Shown: positions 1 to 5,996 of the stretch, piece after piece | Numbering within the stretch: the stretch's first letter is position 1 | Layout: each line of letters starts with the position of its first letter | NCBI GenBank assembly: GCA_938075575.1 | Contig: CALJHI010000046.1 | Span: 1-10,803 of the forward strand | Reading direction: 5' to 3' | Origin: an uncultured SAR86 cluster bacterium | GTDB lineage: Bacteria > Pseudomonadota > Gammaproteobacteria > Magnimaribacterales > D2472 | Length of the DNA: 10,803 nucleotides | The notes under the pieces: model-generated | The model's input: only the letters and a program-made list of their open reading frames with translations | The model's database searches: none | What the model was told of the DNA's origin: nothing | Program-made: the position numbers and the translations under genes

Positions 1-1473
1 GTTGATCATGGCAAGACAACCCTTTTAGATTATATAAGAAAAACTAAAGTAGTTGACGGTGAGGCTGGAGGCATAACTCAGCATATCGGTGCATATCAAG
101 TAGAGACCTCAAAAGGAAAAATCACTTTTATTGATACACCAGGGCATGCTGCCTTTTCTTCAATGAGGGCAAGAGGAGCCAACACAACTGACATTGTTAT
201 TTTAGTTGTTGCAGCAAATGATGGTATAAAACCTCAAACTGAAGAGGCAATAAATCATGCTAAAGCAGCAGGGGTATCAATTGTTGTTGCTATTAATAAA
301 ATGGATTTAGCTGGTGCTGATGCTGAAAAAGTAAAAGGAGATCTTGCTGCTAAGGATTTAGTTCCAGAAGACTGGGGAGGCAATATACAAATGATACCCG
401 TATCTGCTTTAAAGGGTGATGGAGTAGATAAATTATTAGAATCTGTATCTTTAGAATCTGAATTGCTTGAATTAAAGGCTTCGTATGATGGACCTGCTCA
501 AGGCGTTGTTATAGAGTCTGAATTAGATAAATTTAAAGGCTCAGTTGCAACCCTTCTTGTGCAAAATGGAACAATGAAAGTTGGGGATCTTATTGCTGCT
601 GGCAATTCAATTGGAAAAATTAAAAACATTACATCAAGTGATGGCAATAGAGAGAAAAGTGTAGGCCCTTCTGCAGCAGTTGAAGTCTTAGGTCTTAACA
701 GCGTACCAAATGCAGGAGATGCTTTCCAAGTAGTTAAAAATGAAAAACAAGCAAGAGAGATTGTTGAATATCGAACTGATAAGGATAAAGAAAGAAAGCT
801 ATTAAAACAAAAAGACGAAACAGCAGGCAATCTTTTTGAATCATTTGGAAAAGACGCTAAGAAAATTTTAAATGTAATAATCAAAACTGATGTTGGTGGA
901 ACTTGCGAGGCAATAATAGCTGCCCTCAATGATCTTGCAGGCGACTTAGCTAAGGTTAAGATTGTCTCGAGTGGCGTTGGCGGCATATCTGAATCAGATG
1001 TGAATTTAGCACTAGCCACAGATGCGATTGTTTTAGGCTTTAATGTAAGAGCAGATAATACAGCTAAAAAGATAGCAGAAGAAGAGTCTATCCCTTTAAA
1101 TTATCACAGTATAATATATGAGCTTTTAGATGATGTTAAAGCAAGAATGAGCGGGTTATTAGATCCAATCATAAAAGAAGAAATTATAGGAACCGCAGAA
1201 GTTCTGGAGGTATTTAACTCACCTAAATTTGGTCAGGTTGCAGGATGTATGGTTGTTGAAGGTTCTGTAAATAGAAATAAACCTGTAAGGGTATTAAGAG
1301 ATGATATTGTCATTTTTGAAGGAGAATTAAATTCTTTGAGAAGATTTAAGGATGATGTATCAGAAGTTAAAAATGGAAGTGAATGTGGAATGGGCATCAA
1401 AAATTATAAAGATATTAGACCACAAGACAAAATTGAAGTTTTTGATAGGAAAGAAGAGGCCCAGACAATTTAA
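1..1473 (+). CDS. infB: Translation initiation factor IF-2, 3' part (5' end outside the window)
   Basis: IF2 is the GTPase that places initiator fMet-tRNA on the 30S subunit and promotes 50S joining. The frame is open from base 1, and the fragment has 490 residues ending in TAA. It begins inside the G1 loop (VDHGKT, residues 1-6). Then come a G2 region with GGITQHIGAY, G3 DTPGH (45-49), G4 NKMD (99-102) and G5 SALK (135-138), so the whole GTPase core after the first glycines is present. Domain II lies at about 160-250, domain III from about 277, and the fMet-tRNA-binding C-terminal domain at about 390-480, with the family-typical GFNVRAD, SPKFG, AGCMV, RVLRD and SLRRFKDDV blocks. Domain II has KGSVAT where RGPVAT is usual. 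The variable N-terminal region is off the left edge. rbfA follows after 4 nt, as in the nusA-infB-rbfA-truB operon. Identity is essentially certain. Confidence 0.98.
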   Translation, partial: VDHGKTTLLDYIRKTKVVDGEAGGITQHIGAYQVETSKGKITFIDTPGHAAFSSMRARGANTTDIVILVVAANDGIKPQTEEAINHAKAAGVSIVVAINKMDLAGADAEKVKGDLAAKDLVPEDWGGNIQMIPVSALKGDGVDKLLESVSLESELLELKASYDGPAQGVVIESELDKFKGSVATLLVQNGTMKVGDLIAAGNSIGKIKNITSSDGNREKSVGPSAAVEVLGLNSVPNAGDAFQVVKNEKQAREIVEYRTDKDKERKLLKQKDETAGNLFESFGKDAKKILNVIIKTDVGGTCEAIIAALNDLAGDLAKVKIVSSGVGGISESDVNLALATDAIVLGFNVRADNTAKKIAEEESIPLNYHSIIYELLDDVKARMSGLLDPIIKEEIIGTAEVLEVFNSPKFGQVAGCMVVEGSVNRNKPVRVLRDDIVIFEGELNSLRRFKDDVSEVKNGSECGMGIKNYKDIRPQDKIEVFDRKEEAQTI

Positions 1474-1477
1474 TTTA

Positions 1478-1822
1478 ATGGCTTCTTTAAGATCAGATAA
1501 GATTGCAGATGAACTTAAAAAAGAAATTTCACTCATTATCAACAGAGATACAAAAGATCCCAGGTTAAAAAATATAAATATAAATGCAGTAAAAGTTTCT
1601 GATGATATTGGTATTGCGACAATCTATTATTCAATTATAGGAAAATCCATTCGTAAGTCAGAGAGCAGTCTAAATCCAAAAATTCTTAAAAAGTTCTCTG
1701 GAATGGTTCGATCAAAATTATCAAAAACGATGAAAATTAGACGAGTGCCCGTTATTAATTTTCGTTTTGATGAGAGCATTGAGTATTCTGAGAATATTGA
1801 GAGACTATTGCACGATTTATAA
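1478..1822 (+). CDS. rbfA: 30S ribosome-binding factor RbfA
   Basis: RbfA is a small KH-like protein that binds the 30S subunit near the 5' helix of 16S rRNA during late maturation and cold adaptation. The 114-residue product is shorter than the E. coli protein (133 aa), mainly through absence of the C-terminal tail. Family signatures are visible: an N-terminal helix with ADELKKEIS, the KDPRL motif (about residue 26), and the C-terminal strand with RRVPVINFRFDESIEYSENIE. The ATG at 1478 was chosen because it begins the conserved N-terminal helix. The frame is open further upstream through the end of infB, and a TTG there cannot be formally excluded. A purine-rich GAAGAGG lies about 18 nt before the ATG, rather far for a Shine-Dalgarno, so coupling to infB termination 4 nt upstream is likely. 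The stop abuts the truB start. Confidence 0.93.
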   Translation: MASLRSDKIADELKKEISLIINRDTKDPRLKNININAVKVSDDIGIATIYYSIIGKSIRKSESSLNPKILKKFSGMVRSKLSKTMKIRRVPVINFRFDESIEYSENIERLLHDL

Positions 1823-2662
1823 ATGCATGGATTTATAAACCTAATCAAAGAAAAAGGCATTAGTTCAAATGCCGCACTTCAAAAAGCTAAAAAGCAGCTT
1901 AATATAAAAAAAGCTGGCCATCTTGGAACCTTGGATCCCATGGCTGAGGGTGTTCTAGTTCTTGGTATCAATAGAGGAACAAAGTTTTCATCTTATTTTC
2001 TTGAAAGTGACAAGGTCTATAGAGCTGAAATTACTCTAGGAATAGCAACTGATACCGATGATGCAATGGGGCAAGTAATTTTAGAAAACACCTCCTCTTG
2101 GACTAAAGATGCTGCAATGAATGCTTTGAATTCCTTCATAGGGAAGTCTATGCAAGTAGCTCCTCATTACTCAGCTCTAAAGCATAAAGGTAAGCCTCTA
2201 TACAAATACGCAAGGGAGGGAACGCCAATACTAAAACCACCAAGAGAAGTGAATATTTTCTCTATAGAAAATGTATCTTTCAAGGACAATGTTTGTATAT
2301 GCGATATTCATTGCTCAAAAGGTACCTATATAAGAGCTATTGCAAGAGACTTGGGTAAAAAGTTAGATGTTGGAGGTCATTTATCTGGCCTTAAAAGGCT
2401 AGAGCAAGGCATATTTAATATTAATGATGCTCAAAATATTGACGATTTAACACTTGATTCAATAATACCAATAGAGGAAGGATTTCCTAAGCTCGATAGA
2501 ATTACCCTTAATCCTGAACAGACTAAATTCTTTCTTAATGGAGTTAAGTTTCCTTATAAAGAAAAACAAAATTCTTTATATAAAATTTTTAGCAATGACA
2601 AGATTTTTTTAGGTTTAGGAGAGATTGATGAATCTAATCTGAAGTTAACACGACTTGTTTAA
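1823..2662 (+). CDS. truB: tRNA pseudouridine(55) synthase TruB
   Basis: TruB isomerises U55 in the T-loop of nearly all tRNAs and also acts as a tRNA-folding chaperone. The 279-residue protein shows the catalytic block [14 protein letters not shown] (residues 32-45), with the nucleophilic aspartate as D38. It also has the [10 protein letters not shown] strand with the conserved tyrosine (Y66), the [17 protein letters not shown] segment (115-131), and [12 protein letters not shown] (167-178). It is about 35 residues shorter than E. coli TruB, with the shortage in the C-terminal PUA-like part. The N-terminal KPxGxTS element reads KEKGISSN here, so the usual proline is lost. The ATG directly follows the rbfA TAA with no spacer and no convincing Shine-Dalgarno, which points to translation by re-initiation. 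Confidence 0.96.
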   Translation: MHGFINLIKEKGISSNAALQKAKKQLNIKKAGHLGTLDPMAEGVLVLGINRGTKFSSYFLESDKVYRAEITLGIATDTDDAMGQVILENTSSWTKDAAMNALNSFIGKSMQVAPHYSALKHKGKPLYKYAREGTPILKPPREVNIFSIENVSFKDNVCICDIHCSKGTYIRAIARDLGKKLDVGGHLSGLKRLEQGIFNINDAQNIDDLTLDSIIPIEEGFPKLDRITLNPEQTKFFLNGVKFPYKEKQNSLYKIFSNDKIFLGLGEIDESNLKLTRLV

Positions 2663-2747
2663 TGACTTAATAAGGTTTAAAGTACGCCCGCAAGCTTTAG
2701 TTGCACGAGGCTTCAATGATATTAATATGTGCATCGAGGATTATAAA
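2645..2747 (+). promoter_or_regulatory. truB-rpsO intergenic leader with possible promoter and alternative stems
   Basis: In E. coli this junction carries an rpsO promoter and an S15-binding autoregulatory leader, so control here is expected from the family. In this sequence a candidate promoter is TTAACA (2645-2650), 17 nt, then TAATAA (2668-2673); the -10 is poor. Downstream, GCAA (2690-2693) can pair with TTGC (2701-2704), while TGCAC (2702-2706) can pair with GTGCA (2729-2733). The two stems share bases and exclude each other. The stems are short and the region is AT-rich, so both the promoter and the switch are weakly supported. The GAGG at 2736-2739 is a well-placed Shine-Dalgarno, 8 nt before the rpsO ATG. 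Confidence 0.3.
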
Positions 2748-3017
2748 ATGGCATTAATAGCTAAAGAAAAAGAACAAATAGTCGAAAAGTTTAAGAAAAG
2801 TGATAATGATACTGGATCTCCAGAGGTTCAAATTGCTTTATTATCGGAAAATATAAACAAACTACAAAGCCACTTCAAAGAGCACAAAAAAGACCATCAC
2901 TCAAGAACAGGTTTAATAAGAATGGTAAATCTTAGAAGAAAACTATTGGCTTATTTAAAAAGAAAAAACCCTGAAAGTTACTCAAATATCATTAAAGAGC
3001 TTAAACTTAGAGGTTAA
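2748..3017 (+). CDS. rpsO: 30S ribosomal protein S15
   Basis: S15 is a primary-binding protein of the 30S platform; it recognises the three-way junction of helices 20-22 in the central domain of 16S rRNA. The product is 89 residues, exactly the family's usual length. It carries the hallmark [14 protein letters not shown] (about 20-33), the [15 protein letters not shown] block with the rRNA-contacting HHSR, and [11 protein letters not shown] near the end. The frame is open back to a TTG at 2655 and contains another ATG at 2727. The ATG at 2748 was chosen because it gives the canonical N terminus ([12 protein letters not shown]) and has GAGG 8 nt upstream. It sits 85 nt after truB and 17 nt before pnp, the classical rpsO-pnp arrangement. 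Confidence 0.98.
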   Translation: MALIAKEKEQIVEKFKKSDNDTGSPEVQIALLSENINKLQSHFKEHKKDHHSRTGLIRMVNLRRKLLAYLKRKNPESYSNIIKELKLRG

Positions 3018-3034
3018 TAACAAAAAGGAAAATC

Positions 3035-5167
3035 GTGGAAAATAATAAATTAGAATCTACAGCAGTAGAATTTCAGTATGGAAACAAATTAGTAAAATTA
3101 GAAACAAACAAGGTAGCAAGACAAGCTACTGCAGCAGTTGTCGTAACAATAGATGACTTAGTTGTTCTTACAACAGTTGTAGCAAAAAAAGAGGCAGATC
3201 CTAAAAAGGATTTCTTCCCTTTAGCAGTTTTTTATCAAGAACAGTTTTATGCAACAGGCGCTATACCTGGAGGCTTTTTTAAAAGAGAAGCCCGACCAAC
3301 AGAAAGAGAAACATTAACATCTAGACTTATAGATAGACCAATAAGACCTTTATTCCCTGAGGGATTTAAGAATGAAGTTCAGATTTTCTGTACTGTTCTA
3401 TCATCTGGTAAAAACCAAAACCCAGACATTGCAGCGATGATTGGTGCATCTGCTGCCTTGTGTGTAGCTGGAGTGCCTTTTGATGGCCCTATGGGAGCTG
3501 CTAGGGTTGGTTTTATAGATGGTAACTATGTTCTTAATCCTTCATTTGAAGAATTGGAAGATTCATACCTAGATATGGTGGTCGCTGGTACTAAAGAAGC
3601 AGTCCTTATGGTTGAGTCTGAAGCTAAAGAATTGAATGAAGATCTTATGCTTGGTGCTGTTCTTTTTGCTCATCAAGAAATGCAAGCTGTTGTTAATGCT
3701 TGTGTTGAGTTAAAAACAAAAGCTGGAAAAGAGGACTGGGTTATTGCACAAGATGAAGAGACGCCTGTTTATGCTGCAGAACTTGCAGATAAATATACTG
3801 ATAAGATTACAGCTGCTTTTACCATTAAAGATAAAACAGAAAGAACTGCAGCAATCGGTGAAATAAAGGAAGACATTATTAATTCTCATCCTGATATTGA
3901 TGATATTCAGCTTGGAAAAGTTCTTGGGGCATTCAAAAATCTTGAGAAAGACATTGTTAGAAGAAATATTTTAGGTGACCAGCCTAGAATAGATGGAAGA
4001 GATAGAGATACTGTAAGACCTATTTTTGTTGAAACAGATATTCTTCCAAGTACGCATGGATCCTCACTATTCACCAGAGGGGAAACTCAGGCAATGGTTG
4101 TAGCAACTTTAGGTTCCTCTAGAGACGCTCAGAGAATAGAATCAATTGAAGGTCAGAGCACTGATAATTTCATGTTGCATTATAATTTTCCAGCATATAG
4201 TGTTGGTGAAATTGGTATGCCAATGGGGCCTAAAAGAAGAGAGATAGGCCATGGTAATCTAGCTAAAAGAGCAATTAAGGCTGTTTTACCAGATGTAGAA
4301 GATTTTGGCTACACAATGAGAGTTGTATCAGAAATAACAGAATCTAATGGTTCTAGCTCAATGGCTTCAGTATGTGGAACCTCTCTATCATTAATGGATG
4401 CAGGAGTTCCAATTTCTAATCCGGTAGCTGGTATTGCAATGGGACTTATAAAAGAGGGTGATGATTTTGCAGTTCTTACAGATATTCTTGGTGATGAAGA
4501 TCATTTAGGAGATATGGACTTTAAGGTAGCTGGTACTGAAAATGGTATAACAGCCCTACAAATGGATATTAAGATTCAAGGCATCAACGAAGCAATCATG
4601 GAAACTGCACTTACAAAAGCGAGATCAGCAATTGATCATATTCTTGGAATAATGAATGAAGCCATATCTGCACCTAAAGAACTTTCTGAGAATGCGCCTG
4701 CTATGAAAACTTTCATGGTTGAGAAAGATAAGATAAAAGAAATTATCGGTAAGGGCGGCGCAGTAATTAAGGGCATGCAAGAGCAGACTGGTGCTACAGT
4801 CGATGTTAGTGATGATGGTACAGTATCTGTATTTGGTCAGAACCAAACTTCAATGAACGAATGCTTGGCTATTATTGAAGGTATTTTAGAAGAACCAGAA
4901 CTTAACAAAGTTTATGATGGTAAAGTTGTTAAGATTGTTGATTTTGGAGCTTTTGTAAATATTCTTCCTGGCAAAGACGGCCTTCTTCATATTTCAGAAA
5001 TCTCTCATGAAAGAACTGAAAGTGTTTCAGCTGTTTACTCTGAAGGTGATGAAGTAAAAGTTAAGCTAATAGGTTTTGATAGAGGTAAGATGAAGCTTTC
5101 AGTCAAAGCTCTCCAAGAGAAAAAAACTGAAGAAACATCTGAAAATCAAGAAGAATCAGAAGATTAA
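3035..5167 (+). CDS. pnp: Polyribonucleotide nucleotidyltransferase (PNPase)
   Basis: PNPase is a trimeric phosphorolytic 3'-5' exoribonuclease, active in mRNA decay and in the RNase E degradosome of many proteobacteria. At 710 residues it matches E. coli (711). Domains in order are a first RNase PH core (about 10-145), the helical linker domain (about 240-310), and a second RNase PH core (about 315-545). The second core has SNGSSSMAS (437-445) and the metal/catalytic aspartates in ILGDEDHLGDMDFK (D487, D493). Then come a KH domain with IIGKGG (570-575) and an S1 domain (about 624-692). The end is a short acidic tail (EETSENQEESED); no degradosome-docking motif can be judged from it. The start is GTG, preceded by AAGGAA 4 nt upstream. 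An ATG is absent at the homologous position, so the GTG start is well supported. Confidence 0.98.
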   Translation: MENNKLESTAVEFQYGNKLVKLETNKVARQATAAVVVTIDDLVVLTTVVAKKEADPKKDFFPLAVFYQEQFYATGAIPGGFFKREARPTERETLTSRLIDRPIRPLFPEGFKNEVQIFCTVLSSGKNQNPDIAAMIGASAALCVAGVPFDGPMGAARVGFIDGNYVLNPSFEELEDSYLDMVVAGTKEAVLMVESEAKELNEDLMLGAVLFAHQEMQAVVNACVELKTKAGKEDWVIAQDEETPVYAAELADKYTDKITAAFTIKDKTERTAAIGEIKEDIINSHPDIDDIQLGKVLGAFKNLEKDIVRRNILGDQPRIDGRDRDTVRPIFVETDILPSTHGSSLFTRGETQAMVVATLGSSRDAQRIESIEGQSTDNFMLHYNFPAYSVGEIGMPMGPKRREIGHGNLAKRAIKAVLPDVEDFGYTMRVVSEITESNGSSSMASVCGTSLSLMDAGVPISNPVAGIAMGLIKEGDDFAVLTDILGDEDHLGDMDFKVAGTENGITALQMDIKIQGINEAIMETALTKARSAIDHILGIMNEAISAPKELSENAPAMKTFMVEKDKIKEIIGKGGAVIKGMQEQTGATVDVSDDGTVSVFGQNQTSMNECLAIIEGILEEPELNKVYDGKVVKIVDFGAFVNILPGKDGLLHISEISHERTESVSAVYSEGDEVKVKLIGFDRGKMKLSVKALQEKKTEETSENQEESED

Positions 5168-5181
5168 ATTCAATATAAGAT

Positions 5182-5218
5182 AAATTCTCAAAAGTCAAAT
5201 TTTGAGAATTTTTTTTTT
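5182..5218 (+). terminator. Rho-independent terminator of the infB-pnp operon
   Basis: A perfect 12-bp stem pairs 5182-5193 (AAATTCTCAAAA) with 5200-5211 across the 6-nt loop GTCAAA. The right arm runs into an uninterrupted T tract to 5218. It lies 14 nt after the pnp stop. The other strand has no T run after the stem, so it should work only on + strand transcripts. Confidence 0.9.
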
Positions 5219-5296
5219 CAAAATATTTGCCTAGTATGTGCATATGTGGTCTTATATGTACTGCAAAACATAAAAAACCTATAGGGGGGAAATATT
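5219..5296 (+). promoter_or_regulatory. Promoter/leader region of the 71-aa membrane protein, with G-rich Shine-Dalgarno
   Basis: This segment between the pnp terminator and the next gene should hold that gene's promoter. The best -35-like box is TTGCCT (5227-5232), with TATATG (5253-5258) as -10, but the 20-nt spacer is too long, so no promoter is claimed firmly. The ribosome binding site is striking: A followed by six G residues and A (5283-5290), ending 6 nt before the ATG. It is far more G-rich than any other site in this window. CCTATAGG (5278-5285) overlaps it. Confidence 0.5.
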
Positions 5297-5512
5297 ATGG
5301 ATAATGCATGGAGAATGATAGGCGACCTAGTTAGCAATCTAACTAGCGTTATAACAGGCATCTTAGGACTAGGTATTGTAGGAGCTTTGGCTTTTGGCGA
5401 TGTTTTAGGCCTTGATGTAATAGGGAATATAACAGCATTAGTTGAGCAATTAGCTACTAGTGGTGTTGTAGGACTTCTTGTTTTAGCTGTTCTAATGAGC
5501 CTAGTTAAGTAA
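5297..5512 (+). CDS. Small two-pass membrane protein, unknown function (71 aa)
   Basis: I do not recognise this family. The 71-residue product starts MDNAWRMIGDLVSNL and appears to have a short amphipathic N terminus. A hydrophobic glycine-rich segment follows (about 15-34, ending in ALAFG). Then comes a polar loop with DVIGNITALVEQL (40-52) and a second hydrophobic segment (about 56-70, VVGLLVLAVLMSLV) ending in lysine. There is no cysteine and no cleavable lipobox. The gene is supported by an unusually strong Shine-Dalgarno 6 nt upstream and by its position as an isolated unit between the pnp terminator and a 13-bp hairpin. It also resembles the following 77-aa ORF: FG, then D-V-x-x-N, a leucine at each matching position of the second segment, and S-x-x-K at the end. 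The mRNA contains an 8-bp hairpin at 5327-5346. Possible roles such as a membrane scaffold, holin-like protein or toxin are speculation. Confidence 0.8.
   Translation: MDNAWRMIGDLVSNLTSVITGILGLGIVGALAFGDVLGLDVIGNITALVEQLATSGVVGLLVLAVLMSLVK
5327..5346 (+). repeat. Inverted repeat (8-bp stem) early in the 71-aa ORF
   Basis: CTAGTTAG (5327-5334) and CTAACTAG (5339-5346) are perfect reverse complements across a CAAT loop. The hairpin starts 30 nt after the start of the ATG. It encodes residues around LVSNLTS, so it could be partly a coding coincidence, but a perfect 8-bp stem with a tetraloop this close to the start could affect translation or mRNA stability. Confidence 0.5.
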
Positions 5513-5560
5513 TATACTTAATATGTTAAGAAGAGCGTATTTCGCTCTTCTTAACTCCTT
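5505..5560 (+). terminator. Tandem hairpins at the end of the 71-aa gene; probable terminator or 3' stabiliser
   Basis: The first stem, TTAAGTA (5505-5511) with TACTTAA (5515-5521), spans the stop codon. Immediately after it, GTTAAGAAGAGCG (5525-5537) pairs perfectly with 5543-5555 around a TATTT loop, giving a 13-bp stem. Only TCCTT follows, so the U tract is weak. It may terminate inefficiently or protect the 3' end from exonucleases such as PNPase instead of being a textbook terminator. On the other strand no T run follows. Confidence 0.65.
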
Positions 5561-5565
5561 ATAAT
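5560..5565 (+). promoter_or_regulatory. Candidate -10 box just upstream of the 77-aa ORF
   Basis: A perfect TATAAT ends 9 nt before the ATG at 5575. Transcription from it would start about 2-3 nt before the start codon, giving an almost leaderless mRNA, which would fit the absence of a Shine-Dalgarno. No -35 match is seen 16-18 nt upstream, where the hairpin loop lies. The local AT richness makes chance matches likely. Confidence 0.35.
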
Positions 5566-5574
5566 AATAAATAT

Positions 5575-5808
5575 ATGAACTTTAAAGTCACACTAACAAG
5601 CCTTACAGCCTTTTTAAATAAAGTAACAAAACTTCTTATACCGCTTGTAATTGTATCGCTACTTCTTGGTATAGTATTTGGTCCACAAACTCCTTTTGTT
5701 GGAGATGTTTATAATAATGTCTCGAATATATTAAATATGCTTGGAGAAGATGCTCTTCTTGCGTTGGTCTCTCTTGTAATAATACTGAGTTATCTGAAGA
5801 AAGACTAA
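5575..5808 (+). CDS. Small two-pass membrane protein, unknown function (77 aa), possible paralogue of the 71-aa protein
   Basis: No family is recognised. The 77-residue product has a basic N-terminal stretch, a first hydrophobic segment at about 20-36 (LIPLVIVSLLLGIVFG), and a loop with FVGDVYNNVSNILNMLG (41-57). A second hydrophobic segment (about 60-74) leads to the C-terminal KKD. Aligning D44-K75 without gaps to D40-K71 of the upstream protein gives 8 identities in 32 columns (D, V, N, three L, S, K), with similar residues at many others. FG lies shortly before in both. That suggests a divergent tandem duplicate, though low-complexity hydrophobic sequence inflates such matches. There is no Shine-Dalgarno; a TATAAT lies 9 nt upstream. 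Length and paralogy support a real gene, less firmly than for its neighbour. Confidence 0.7.
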   Translation: MNFKVTLTSLTAFLNKVTKLLIPLVIVSLLLGIVFGPQTPFVGDVYNNVSNILNMLGEDALLALVSLVIILSYLKKD

Positions 5809-5822
5809 ACTAATCTTGATCA

Positions 5823-5858
5823 GCTATTCTGAATAGCAATTTAACTTTTATCTTTTTT
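5823..5858 (+). terminator. Weak candidate terminator after the 77-aa ORF
   Basis: GCTATTC (5823-5829) is mirrored by GAATAGC (5831-5837), realistically a 5-bp stem with a 5-nt loop. It is followed on the + strand by a T-rich but interrupted stretch that ends in a T run near 5852-5857. The run is too far from the stem for a classical terminator. It could nonetheless limit transcription into the oppositely oriented tRNA-Met. Confidence 0.3.
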
Positions 5859-5867
5859 AATAAATAT

Positions 5868-5944
5868 TGGTGGCTATGGGTGGAATTGAACCACCGACCC
5901 CAGCGTTATGAGTGCTGTGCTCTAACCATCTGAGCTACATAGCC
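5868..5944 (-). tRNA. tRNA-Met (CAU), elongator type
   Basis: On the - strand this 77-nt sequence folds as a complete cloverleaf. The acceptor stem is GGCTATG/CATAGCC, the D arm contains AGCTCAGATGGTTAGAGC, the anticodon loop is CTCATAA, and the T arm is GGTGG TTCAATT CCACC. Discriminator A and an encoded CCA end the gene. The anticodon CAT is at 5908-5910. A CAU anticodon could also belong to initiator tRNA or to lysidine-modified tRNA-Ile. The acceptor stem closely resembles E. coli elongator tRNA-Met (GGCTACG), has a paired first base pair unlike the initiator, and differs from the GGCCCCTT start of tRNA-Ile2. It lies 52 nt after ychF on the same strand; I recall the same tRNA next to ychF in Pseudomonas. 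Confidence 0.95.
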
Positions 5945-5957
5945 AATTGTAGAATGA

Positions 5958-5985
5958 ATGATAATTATATCTAACTTATAGTCAA
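5958..5985 (-). promoter_or_regulatory. Promoter for tRNA-Met
   Basis: Reading the - strand, TTGACT (5980-5985) is followed by a 16-nt spacer and TATCAT (5958-5963), each matching the sigma70 consensus at 5 of 6 positions. The expected start near 5951 leaves a leader of about 7 nt before the mature tRNA 5' end at 5944, typical of tRNA genes. The region lies in the ychF-tRNA gap. Confidence 0.6.
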
Positions 5986-5996
5986 TATAATTTTAT

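Noticed and set aside
498..1019. Long open frame (173 codons) on the - strand inside infB
   Set aside because: It is fully antisense to a conserved IF2 region, has no recognisable motif, and has a composition expected from the complement of infB.
1352..1477. Upstream in-frame extension of rbfA from 1352, including a TTG start near the infB end
   Set aside because: It overlaps the conserved IF2 C terminus, and the family N-terminal helix begins at the ATG at 1478.
2655..2747. Extended S15 start at TTG 2655 or ATG 2727
   Set aside because: S15 has a fixed 89-aa length, which the ATG at 2748 gives exactly together with a well-spaced GAGG.
5297..5808. Filamentous-phage coat protein, circular bacteriocin or type I toxin identity for the two small proteins
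   Set aside because: Size and hydrophobicity are compatible, but no phage, bacteriocin-maturation, immunity or antisense-RNA gene is visible nearby, and two hydrophobic segments do not match typical type I toxins.
5868..5944. Reading the CAU tRNA as initiator tRNA-fMet or tRNA-Ile2
   Set aside because: The first acceptor pair is a normal G-C, unlike the initiator, and the acceptor stem matches elongator tRNA-Met, not tRNA-Ile2.
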